Origin: Apophysomyces variabilis
Lineage: Eukaryota; Mucoromycota; Mucoromycetes; Mucorales; Mucoraceae
Assembly (NCBI GenBank): GCA_002749535.1
Contig: MZZL01000408.1
Span: forward strand, 62,001 to 126,000
Length of the DNA stretch: 64,000 nt
Direction: 5' to 3'
This document shows positions 22,301 through 33,300 of the stretch, in pieces; positions within the stretch are counted from its first letter, which is position 1; each line of letters begins with the position of its first letter. Both the position numbers and the translations under genes were made by a program. The notes under the pieces are model-generated. The model was not told the origin of the DNA and did no database searches. It saw nothing but the letters and a program-made list of their open reading frames with translations.

Positions 22301-23713
22301 TCATGACTCGTCTTCTGAAGATACATACTTTACACCTTTCGTATCATCGTCCTGACTTGAATGTACCATATTTCCAAATTCGCAACTATCTTTCATAACG
22401 TCCAATGCGTCTTCCAGTGAAATGTCCTTCTTGTTCTTTTTGGCTTTTTGTTTGGCCTGCAGATCTTCTCTTATAAGTCGACATCCTGCTTCTGGAACCA
22501 TAACTTGCTGTAAATATTCCATTGGAAGCTGAGGCGCTGTCTTCTCTTTGGTCAGCATCCCCGTATGCAAGAACATGGCGCTTAGAGTGTGTAAAATAAC
22601 ACTTGCACCTCGTGACCCATAGTAACCTGGCTAAAGACATGATGAATACAGGCGAGGTCCTTTGCACCCATCAGGCTTACCAGTGTTGTTTCAAAGCGCG
22701 CCATCACGCCCATAGTACTCCTGGCACGATTCCTACCAAGCTCTTGGTATGCCTTGATGGCAGTATCCCGGAAGGTACTTTGAACTTTCCCTGAGATAAT
22801 ATCTTCTAGCTCTGGCTGCAGTTTCCTCAGTCTCCCAGGAAGACTTTCAAACTGGATTTCCAACGGATATCCTTTTTCCTTTCCTTGTGGTTTAATGACC
22901 ATCTCAAACTCATGCATCCGGCAGAAAGTAAACTGCTCCAAATTCGACGCCCCTCGTTTCAATCGGATATGCGGTCGAACTGTTCCTTCTGATAGACTAG
23001 AAGGTTGAAATATTTTAGAATGCTGTTTCTCTTCATATTCTTTGTCTTTTGCCCAGATCGCCTCCAGAGCTTCTTGAACGTTATTTGGCAGTGGCTGCCT
23101 GAGTTCCTCAGAGCAGAAAGGACATAGTATAACTATCACGGATTCAATATCATATCTCAATGCTTCTGTTTGTATTACCTTCTTCGTTTGTTTCTTTTTC
23201 TGATGGCTCCTCTGAGTTTGTTTCCAGGTTTTTGATTTCTTTTTGCTTTTTTTCCAATTCTTCTCTGAGCGACTTCTTTTCTTCTACAGTACCAGATACG
23301 ATCTTTTTGGGTAACGTAAGCTTCTCAGGAGGTTTGACAGCGATCGGCTTCGGCGGTGGACGATTCTGACTGTGTTGAAATAGATTATTTAACTGGTGCG
23401 CATCAGGTTGAAGCAATGTCTTTCTAACTGGTTTGGCTTTTTTAACGCGTGGTGGTTGCCTTATCACTTCTGGTAATGTATTAGACTTCATAGGTTTCCG
23501 TCCATGGCTGCCGCTTCTTGTTCTCATTCCAGTAACTAGCTTTGAATCTTCTTTAACCTTTCTAGGTTCTTCCGTCATCGCCTTCTTTGCGTTGCCTGCA
23601 TATTTTTCTTGTGCTGCTTTCTGTGATCGCGTCGTGGTTTGCCTTTTCTTATTGTTAGGCTCATCAGCAGTTGCTGATCTCCTTTTTTGGGTTCGCTGAC
23701 CGCTAGTAACCAT
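22301..23713 (-). CDS. Rtc4-domain protein (restriction of telomere capping protein 4-like)
   Basis: Three exons (23179-23713, 22681-23132, 22301-22630) give 438 residues; the first ATG is at 23713. The first 180 residues are basic and low-complexity, followed by a short coiled stretch rich in Lys and Glu. The Rtc4-like domain starts at VILCPFCSEEL (Cys-x2-Cys), continues with FTFCRMHEFEMVIKPQGKEK and GYPLEIQFESLPGRL, and ends with MARFETTLPGYYGSRG; the PGYYG signature is created by splicing. The 46-nt intron at 23133-23178 keeps the frame where reading through would stop. The domain is found in fungal proteins, one of which affects telomere capping in yeast. The molecular function is not established, and the telomere role here is only by analogy. 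Confidence 0.8.
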
Positions 23714-24591
23714 ATCAAAGCATTGAGTAGCCCTTTCAGGGAAACGTTCGCCCCCAATACATTCTTTTTTCAAACGTCCAAACTCCGATCATTTGTACGT
23801 TCATGCCCAAACCAAACTTGCAAGACAACCTGGAGTGCAATCAGTATACATATTCTACAAGCGAAAAAAAAAATAAGAAATAACAGGTGCCCACGCTACT
23901 TGTATACAACATATTTTGTTGGAAACCCATGATGTAAAAAAGTGTGTTAGAGTGCTATCAGCAGTTTGCGAAATTAAAAAAAAAAGTTTCTTTACTGGTA
24001 TGGCTATCAGGAGATCTGTTAATGCTAGCCATTGAGAAATATACAATGATATTCATCAGCTCGTTAATGTATTAAATCTTGCGAGCCTGATCGACTGACT
24101 TGCCAACTTCATAGTGTACCCTTTAAGACTCGTTTCACGTACAACGAAAGTCTCGACCAGCACTCCGACACTAATTATATATTATATTATATCTGTTTTG
24201 CTATGTTGCACTTATTCTGCGGTAAGGATAGGTAGGAAACAGAAGTACACCAATTAAAGATTGATGAAGAGGTGTGTATGACTTTTCACGTCCAAAGACA
24301 AGCAGTGTCTTGATTCTTGGTGTAGCCGATTTAAATAAAACATAGGCAAAACCCTTGCTTAGGGTGATATAGCTTTTGGCAACGTGTTAATATCATTAAC
24401 TACTCAACAAGTCTGAAGAGTCTAGACAGGCGAAAGTAAGAGATTAATCGGTGACCTTCGCGTTATTGGTTGACAATTCACCACCTCAATATTGATTCTC
24501 CGAACATTAAAGCTCGATTACCGAACGCCGTCTCCATGTTGCGGTCACTTAAGCCACCACTAGGTACTCTTGCTTAAGCGTGGAATCTGCA
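23714..24591. other. Divergent intergenic region RTC4-like / CBP80
   Basis: About 880 bases of AT-rich sequence that must hold the promoters of both divergent genes. A poly-A run is present near 23860-23880. No gene is recognised. Confidence 0.4.
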
Positions 24592-27500
24592 ATGAGCTAC
24601 GAATCAAGAGGCTACAGATCGCGACATGACGGCGGTAACAAGCTGACGTGCTTTAATCGCTTTGGCAGGTTATTTACTTTTTACTGCAGGCAATCGTTAC
24701 AGAGGATCTGGCGGAGGAGGCGGTCCTCGATATAACAGAGGTGCGACATTAGCCATAGCGCAATGTCAGTTAACCCAAACTACTTTAGATGATAGAAGAC
24801 CCTATCGACACAATCCTAATCGCGCAGCTTCACCACCAAAGGACGAGGAAATGGAAGACATCGAAGTCCGCCTTAAGGGTCTTATTATTAAGATCGGCGA
24901 CAAGGTAATACGCGTGAATATAACCTACAGCATGGAGCTCAACGGGTTGACTAGATCTCACCTGAATTGCAAGTCAATTTGAATAAAATGAAAAATATCT
25001 TGGACAATGATTACTCAAAGTATCCTACAACGGTGCAAGATACCTTCAAGGCCTGGTACGACTAAAAGAAACCTATAGCTGACCCCATCGAATTAATTTG
25101 CCAAAACGCAGCATATGCGAAATTCCCGCCAAGGCACCCGTATATGCCACTCTTTTAGGACTCTTAAACGTTTGCAATCATGAAGTGGTCGGTAAACTCA
25201 TGGACGAGTTCAATGGAATGCTCCAGGAAATCATCGAACGATCGGATTTCTTCAAACTTAAGCAACTTTTGCGGTTTTATGGCGAGCTTGTCAATGTCAA
25301 CGTCATTCTGCCCACAGTTTACTGCGGTTTGATTAATAGTTTGTTATCTGCTTTGGATGAATCTGCCCAACTAAGGGTAAATCCTCAGTTTGCATTCACA
25401 AAAGCTCATCTTTCCGGTAGTGCCGTCTGGATTGTATTGTATACATTGTCTTGTCGACGTTGCCATGGGTAAGCAATTTTGCTACTCCATATGCAATAGT
25501 TAACTTGTTCTCAGTGTGCGAAGGAACTTCATGGACGTGATCTGGCCGATCTTGAGCAAATTTTGAGTAAGATTGATGCTTATATGCAACGACGAGGAAA
25601 AATCGAACCTTTCAACATCTTGAAACAATATCAAGACCCAAGATTTTCTATGAACAAAGATGTAGGTGTTATAACTATCAAAGAGCAGATTTGCTAACAA
25701 GTTCAAAAATTTGTAGCCCTTGGTTCACTTATGGTCTCTCATTCAGAACCTTCAGATGAACGGCTGGGAGGTATGATTCATTGCTAAACGATAAAACAAG
25801 ATTAAACTTACTTCATCAAAGGTGGCAGTAATTCCCAAACCTCATCGCTGGTTCGACAGCGAATTCAACTCTGCGCTTCAGGTAATGGAGGCTGGTGTAC
25901 AAAAAGAACACCAACTAACATATATCAAATACAGCATGATTTGCCTCAATTCCAGCTGCCTCCTCACTCTGAAAACATAACATATATTGCTCCTCAAACA
26001 GTACTGAAAATCTTTGTGGATGACGAAGGCAACGTAAGTTGCTTACTAGTTTAACATGCACTATCCGTGCTAACATCGTTCGTGTCAGTCGCTGCCTACC
26101 ATTCCACGTCATGACAGTCTCGAATATTTCCTTCTCAGCGATGTAATTACAGATACTATTCGCATTTTCGAACAGAACCGCAAAGAGTGTGCAAAATACT
26201 TGCTAGGAATTTCTCAAAGTTTTGAGCCCGGGTACTTCCGTGCAGCATCTGCAGTCGCTGAAAATCGAGACAACCGGAAAGACGGAGATACTGTAATGCA
26301 GGATGTCAGTACTTGGAATCTACCCGATCTCTTGATTGAGGTAAGGAAGCAACAAGACCAGAAGCTTTCTTTAACGTATCGTTGCAGATAATTTTCACGC
26401 AAATGCTCAAGACTCCATCGCCGCCTTTCCGACAGATATTTTATTCGTGTGTTTTAACCGAGCTCTCCCGAAGTGAAGGTGTAAACACTCCATTGGCATT
26501 AGGAAAAGTAGTGAAAACTTTATTCGATCGTTTGCCATACATGGATACAGAGTGTGTCTACCGTTTGTGGTGCTGGTTCTCGCACCATATGAGCAACTTT
26601 GGGTTCCAGTGGGATTGGAAGGCTTGGTAAGAAGTGATCTTACAAACATTTCCTAAAGTCGAATTTTAGGAAACATGCCTTGGAACTGGACCGAAGTCAT
26701 CCACAATACAGTTTTATCCGTGAAACCCTGGATAAGGAAATCCGATTAAGTTACTACGAAAGAATCAAAACTAGTATTCCCGAGGAATTCTTGTCGATGA
26801 TTCCACAAGAAGCCCCAGGACCGGAATTCGAATACAAAGATCCCAACCACCCTTTATATGACCAGGCCAAATCTGTTATAGATAGTCTTCGGGCAAAAAA
26901 GACTGTGGAAGAAGTGCGAGATATCCTTGATAAATTCAACGATATCCAGGTGCAACAAGGTGTCGACGAGCAGACCCGACTAAGGATAGTAAGGAACCTA
27001 TTTCTTCAGTGCCTTTTGCTTGTAGGAAGCAAAAGTTTCTCACATGTCCTAAATGTGGTTGAGAGGTAAACCTCTTATATTGAACGTACAGATTTTTCAT
27101 ATTTTAACAATTGATTAGATATCTTGAACTGATGAGATATGTGAATTCGACCCCAGAGGGACGTGTACACACCGTGGAAATTGTGGCATCTTTCTGGAGG
27201 AACAATAGTCAAGTGCGTAATCAACTTTAAATTACCCGCATTTGAAGAGACTAAACACGTATTGACCTAGTTCTTGGGGATTTTGTTGGATAAACTTCTT
27301 AACTACCGTGTCATCGATCCAGCATCCGTGATTACGTGGACTTTCCAGCAAGAACAGTTAGATAACGCAGCTCGGTAACAAAAAAAAAAAATTCAGGTCT
27401 TTGTCCTTGTGAAGGCTTATGTGTGATATAGATCGTATCCGTGGGAGATATTGAAGAACACATTGAATAAGGTCGTTTCTCGTGTGCAACAGGTAAAAAT

Positions 27501-28055
27501 GAAATTGGAGAACTTCAGAAGTCTACACCAAGTGAACGAAGCCAAAAGAGCGAAAAGTCCGCTCACCGAGAGTAAGTTGTCATTGTGTTCCATTACATAC
27601 CATATCGGTTTTAACCTGGATATGGTTTTTCCCTTGCATAGTGGCACAAGCGGAGTCACAACAAGAGTTGGACACCCTTCGTATCGTGGAAAATTCGCTT
27701 ACAAGCGTGACAAGAGAAGAGAAGGAAGTGTTCATGGTGATGTATCAGAAGTTTGTGCAGGTTCTACAGGAGCTTTTAGCATCGCTTGACGCCAAGAACG
27801 AAGATCCCAACGCTAATTGGACTTACTGGTGGGTCCATGGATGGTTCAAAGAGACACTCCGACTGGTAGGTTCCTGATCCAATCAATCTATCATCCCTAT
27901 TCATCCATACTTGATTGGCACAGTATCATGTGGAATGCCGTCCTTTCCTTACTACCTTGGAAATGCTTGTTTTTGTTCCGGAAGTAGACCAACGTATCAC
28001 ATCCGTGTTTCAGGAAATCAGATTACTGAATGAAGCGGAAACATTTACGTTCTGA
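24592..28055 (+). CDS. CBC1: Nuclear cap-binding complex large subunit CBP80/NCBP1
   Basis: Binds capped nuclear RNA with CBP20 and supports splicing, export and decay. The gene is split by at least 14 introns of about 43-66 nt; the product is roughly 870-900 residues. The N-terminus is Arg/Gly-rich (MSYESRGYRSRHDGG). A first MIF4G-like domain starts at EVRLKGLIIKIGDK and includes APVYATLLGLLN and LKQLLRFYGELVNVNVI. The conserved LDCIVYIVLSTLPW and AKELHGRD follow. Middle and C-terminal MIF4G-like domains contain LPYMDTECVYRLWCWFSHHMSNFGFQW, cut here by family comparison into CVYRLWCWFSHHMSNF, then AKSFSHVLNVVERY and SYPWEILKNTLNKVV. Helix-rich C-terminal residues end ETFTF. Landmarks align throughout with NCBP1, so identity is firm; some exon borders are less certain. 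Confidence 0.93.
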
Positions 28056-28274
28056 AAGAATATGAAGTGCAAAGACAGAAAAATAAATTGTTTGACCTGT
28101 ATTGGGATACTTTTTCCCTTTTAAGTTAATAAAATGCAGGGTGCAATAAGCTGGGAACACAAGATTCTTACAATCAATATTGTCGCCAATCGGTGTGAAT
28201 CATTCAAACACGCAGAGATCAGTCAATGTTTCCCAGTTGTTGTCTTTAAATGGAAGCGGCGGGAAACAGACGCA

Positions 28275-28282
28275 TATATAAA
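28275..28282 (+). promoter_or_regulatory. TATA box of the secreted phosphoesterase
   Basis: TATATAAA lies 47-54 nt upstream of the ATG at 28329, almost the same distance as the TATA box of the paralogous gene at 8730. The whole gap to the upstream CBP80 stop codon is only 273 bp. Confidence 0.6.
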
Positions 28283-28328
28283 GCAGAAATGTACGAAGTC
28301 TTGGCAACAGATCGCCCTTATTCCTACC

Positions 28329-29926
28329 ATGCGCCTTTCTTTAGCATCGATCATAACTCTCGTCTGTTTGACCTCTTCTGCTATGGCCTGTGGTCATGGC
28401 GACCATTCGCGCCACGGCAAATCCGCACATCACCACTCCGGTCATGGCAAGGCTAGTGGAGGTCACGCAGGCCATGGCAAAGCTACGGGAGGAAAGTCGG
28501 GTGCAGCAACCGGAAAAGCATTTGATCACATCCTCCAAGTGTGGTTCGAGAACGAAGTAAGCTCATCCAACTTACTGTAGGATGATCTTCTAATACAACC
28601 TTAGGACTTCTCTTTGATCGACAGTCTTCCTCAATTCAAATCTTTGGAGCGTGAGGGTATCACGTTGACGAACTTCAATGGTATGGTGCTCTATCCATTT
28701 AAACAATACGAATATAAGCGTTTAATAACTTTTCCATAGCTTTGACGCATCCTTCCGAACCAAACTACGTTGCTGCTGGTGGCGGATCCACTTTTGGTCT
28801 CACTAACGATGACTATTACAACATTCCAGCAAACATCAGCACCATCTATGATCTGTTGGAAGCTAAGGGTTTGACCTGGAAGCTTTATCAGGAAGATCTT
28901 CCCTACACTGGTTTCACTGGATATATTTACAAGAGCGAAAATGGCACATACATGCGCAAGCATAACCCCGCCGTTAGTTTTGACTCCGTGAATCAGAACA
29001 AAACACGACTTCAGAACATCGTCAATGGTAAGTCCATGCATCCTACCAAATATGCCAAAAGCTAAATGAACGTACCCAAAAAAAATTAGCCAAGGAACTC
29101 GAGCAGGACATCGAATCCGGTAACCTTCCCAACTGGATGTTGTACGTACATTTGCAGTTCGTCAATCTGAAAGGCTTACTGATATAACTCGCTTTGCTTT
29201 TTTAGCTACACACCTAATATGGACAACGATGGCCATGGTAAAGCACCTTTTCTTTATCCACAGATCTTCCTTTTTTTTTTTTTTCGTTTAACATTAACCG
29301 ATACGATAGACACCAACGCCACCTTCGCCGGCAATTGGCTCCAGAAGTTTTACAAATCCACCCTTAACAACACCAAGTTGTTGGACAAAACTTTGGTGCT
29401 TCTTACTTTCGATGAGGTAATGGCATGATCGGTCCTGACTTCCAGTTACTGAACCTTGTTTACTTTCCAGAACAAGACCTACCCCATCCGTAACCACATC
29501 TGGTCTTTGCTTCTCGGAAAGATCCCTGAGAAGTTAAAGGGAACACGCGATGACACCTTCTATACTCGTAAGTTGTCCGTATTCTGAAATAGGCTATCAT
29601 TAATGACCTCGCTTCTTTTTTTCTTTGTTTCTAGATTACTCTACCCTTAGCACTGTAGAGGTAAAAAAAAAAAAAAAAAGAGCGCAAGCTCATCCGGATC
29701 GTATAGTTGTACTTACCGTATATATGCGTTCTTTTAGCACAACTGGGATCTGGGTAACCTTGGCCGAGGTGACACGAACAAGACGCTGGCCAACGTATTC
29801 AATTTCCTTGCGCCAGCCCTTCAATATACCAACGTTCATGTACCCGCCTCGGAGATCGAGTTGATGAACAACACCATCACTGGTCTTATGACTGGAAAGT
29901 CACTTAACGAAACTCATCAAGCTTAA
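28329..29926 (+). CDS. Secreted acid-phosphatase-like phosphoesterase with His/Gly-rich linker
   Basis: Nine exons total 1095 nt (364 residues): 28329-28556, 28605-28680, 28740-29027, 29090-29141, 29206-29237, 29310-29416, 29471-29567, 29635-29660, 29738-29926. A signal peptide (MRLSLASIITLVCLTSSAMA) is followed by a His/Gly/Lys-rich linker of about 38 residues, then a single PF04185-type domain. Visible motifs are ILQVWFENE (metal Glu-Asn), LTHPSEPNY (probable Ser nucleophile), NMDNDGHDTN, LLTFDEN and IRNHIWSLLLG. Several NxS/T sites suggest N-glycosylation. It is a paralogue of domain 1 at 7524-8730 and shares the intron that splits DGHD in the same phase. Likely role: extracellular or wall phosphate scavenging (family knowledge). 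The substrate cannot be told from sequence. Confidence 0.88.
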
Positions 29927-30304
29927 ACTCTACGATATAGATAGCTAGCTAGCTCCCATTATTCTTAAAATAAACACTTTATTTGTCTATCACAATAGCG
30001 ATCTCAGATAAAATCACTATGTAAGGAAACTTTTACTAAAACCGTTACACGAGAACCTAGTAACCTTCTTATGCTTTCTATTTCCTAACCAGCTTTGTCA
30101 CTTTGTCCCACTCCCTTACCCTGACACAGACTAAAGATCACTCACTGGACCATGACCTTGCTGACTGAATATCGAGTTGCCAACCGCGGTTTTGCTTCTT
30201 AAAATCCACAAATGATAAAAGAGCTCAAAGTCGACTAAAAAGATAAATATAACACCTACGATAGGTAAACCATAGGCTTTGTTTATTGCTTCTTTGATGA
30301 CCCA
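29927..30304. other. Convergent intergenic region
   Basis: 378 bases between the 3' ends of the phosphoesterase and MOT1 genes. It includes a CTAG-rich tetramer run (around 29940-29954) and an AATAAA-like signal (AAAATAAACA near 29967). Nothing else is recognised. Confidence 0.4.
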
Positions 30305-33300
30305 TTACTTCAAACTGCTAATAAAACTATCAATATTATATTCTTCTTCGTAATCCTTTTCCTCCCATAAGTTTTCCAAGTTTTCCAAAACATGCTTCGC
30401 TTTTCCAGTGCCTTCCGTTTCTACAGATTTAGCCTTCCTAGCTTTCTTTTGTTTGGCTTCCGTCTCGTCTGCACCACTGACATTAAATAGGTCCAGAATC
30501 TGATCAGTGTCCATGCTTTGTAATCCAGAATTCTGTTGGTTCACCACGGTATTAGCTATATTCAGCTTGAATTTCTGAAGACCCATGATCTTTTCTTCAA
30601 GAGTGCCACGTGTGATCAAGCGATAGACGTTCACTACTTTCTTTTGACCGATACGATGCGCACGATCCATTGCCTGTAGATCCTTCATCGGGTTCCAGTC
30701 ATGCTCGACAAAGATGACTGTGTCTGCTCCGGTCAAGTTTAAACCAAGACCACCAACATGAGTCGTCAAAAGCAAAACATCGATAGACGGATCTGCGTTG
30801 AACTTCTGGACGAGTTCATGTCGCCGACTTGCATCCACAGAACCATCCAGGCGCAAATAACTGACAGTAGGCATCAGTTTCTTGAATAGATCGGTTTCGA
30901 TGATGTCCAGCATGGTTTTAAGCTGACAGAAAATGAGAGCACGGTGCTGACTCACAGCGCCTACTGTGGTTATTGACGCAGGGTCTGCTTCAGGTTCAGT
31001 ATTGGTCACACCAATACCACATTCACCCAGTAATTGTTTCAGACCCATTAACTTTGGCGCATTGTTAATGTCGTGTAATGAAGTACCAGTTCTCGTGAGC
31101 ATCTGCTGGACCTTATCGTAACTAGGGTGTTTTTCATTGACGACAAGAAGTGGGTGATTGCAAAGCTTTCGTAGATACTGTAATGCCTGGAAGATATGGG
31201 TTGCAGATCTGCCACTACCGTTAGATTTTGTATCATCACTCTCAAGATCCTGTTCGACCGCATTTTTCGCTTGCGACTTTGCAAACTCTTCGTACAGATT
31301 TTTCTGTTTTAATAATGTGGAATCAGTATCTATATCTCGTCAACGATACCGTTTTAGCACGCACCTGTAGGTCACTGAGCTCGCAATAGTAGTCTTGGAT
31401 AATCTTTGGAGGCAGATCATGTAGCACATCTTCTTTAAGACGTCGCAAAAGAAATGGTAATACTTGCTTGTGTAAGGCTTCTAAGGCCAACGCTCCTATC
31501 TATCACGTTAGCTATCTCGAAACAATATACCCTCGATTTCAAGTTACCTGCTTCTTGATCTTTCGATGAGCTTTTAGCATCACGGCTAGCAAGGATTGGC
31601 TTTCCAAATCTTTCATTGAACATTTTCTCCGAGCCCAAAAATCCAGGCATGAGAAAATCGAACAACGACCATAGTTCCAAAACGTTATTCTAGGAAGAAA
31701 TGAGCCAATCGCCATTATCAACGCCGAATGTACCTGAATCGGTGTTCCGGATAATATTAAACGATGATTTGATTTAACAGATTTAATAGCTCTAGTGATC
31801 TTTGTTCTCCCGTTCTTGATAATATGTCCTTCATCGAGAATACAATAATTCCACTGCACGCCTGCCAGATCATCAATGTCGTTGCGAATAATATCGTACG
31901 ACATGATGATCACGTCATGTTTACCAAATACAGAACGTAAACTAACAATAAGATAGTTAGATCCGGCAATAGCTCATCCATAAGACATACCGCTTTCGTT
32001 CGCCAGGGCCACCAGTGTATAACATTGGTTTTAGGTTTTCCGCATAATTTCGGACTTCGTGATACCAGTGACCGGTAAGAGTGGGCGGACAAATGACAAG
32101 AGATGGACATGGTATGGAATCAGGCGCCTTGCTCGCCTTGTAGCGCTCTGCACGTAAGTAATGGTCGCTTGCTAATATACAAATAGACTGCAAAGTTTTT
32201 CCAAGACCCATATCTACATCAAGAATGAGTTATACGCAAAAAATGCCAGAGTTTAACATACCGTCGCACAAGATGCCATGTAAGTGAAACTTGTTAAGAA
32301 ATGCCAACCAACTAACACCTTCTTGCTGATATTTCCGAAGTTCTGCTTTAATTTTCACGGGTATTTCGAAATTCTCGACCTTTGAGCTGTCCAGAAGTTG
32401 TGACAGGAAACGTCGCTCTTCGTCACGATGTGCCAGCATTTCCTTCGACATGCCAGGCGGATCAGGTATACCAGCCTCCAAAGGAACCAATTTGATAAGT
32501 AATGCAAAACAGTTGGTACATATAAGTCGAACAGAATCATCCACATCACTCATGCGTCCTAGAATTGGTACAATCAAGAATATTGTGTAAGGTAACACTT
32601 TGGTATCCAGCAGCTGTACGAGATGGTAAACCAGTTCTGCTGCACCCTGGCGGTTGTACACGTTCATTGTGTTTCCTAGCTCTGGTAATACACGTTCGAT
32701 CACGATCTGCATAGTTTCTGCTGTGATGACATTGGCGATAGTCGCGAGACAACGAGCGCTGAGATGACGAATAACTGCAAAGGATGACCGAAGGGCATTG
32801 CAAATATCAGGAACGATCTCCGCCACCTTCCATAACTCACGGTCAGCTATCACACATTATTGGAATTACTGCGTACCTGGCCCCAAAGTTCAGACGAAAT
32901 ATATGGAACAACTGTGGTCACTACAGTCAACGCATCAATCACTTCTTGCCCAATAGAATAGTCCGAGGAAATCAATGCGTCTGCGTCATCCGCACCGTCG
33001 GTCCTGCCGGCTTTTCCAAAGACGTTTCTAAGCTTAAGCGACATGCACTCCCACATCATAGGAACAATATCAAATACTTTGCTACCAAAGCGGTCGCATA
33101 AGACACGTAGCGAGGTCTCTGCGCCACGCTTCATTAGCTGTGCTTCTTTTTGTTCTGGCGTGATAATTGGAGCTTCTTTGGATGTATTGGCTGCAGATTT
33201 CCCAGTATCCTCTTTTTGAATAGATAAAATAGCTGACTTGACCGGACTGTCCTCCAACAAAGGAGTCTTGCTTGTATCTGAACAAAGAAACGTGCAAAGA

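Noticed and set aside
23133..23178. Frame change inside the Rtc4-like gene
   Set aside because: Explained by a 46-nt intron with GTAATA donor and ATAG acceptor that joins NEE to VILCPFC in frame.
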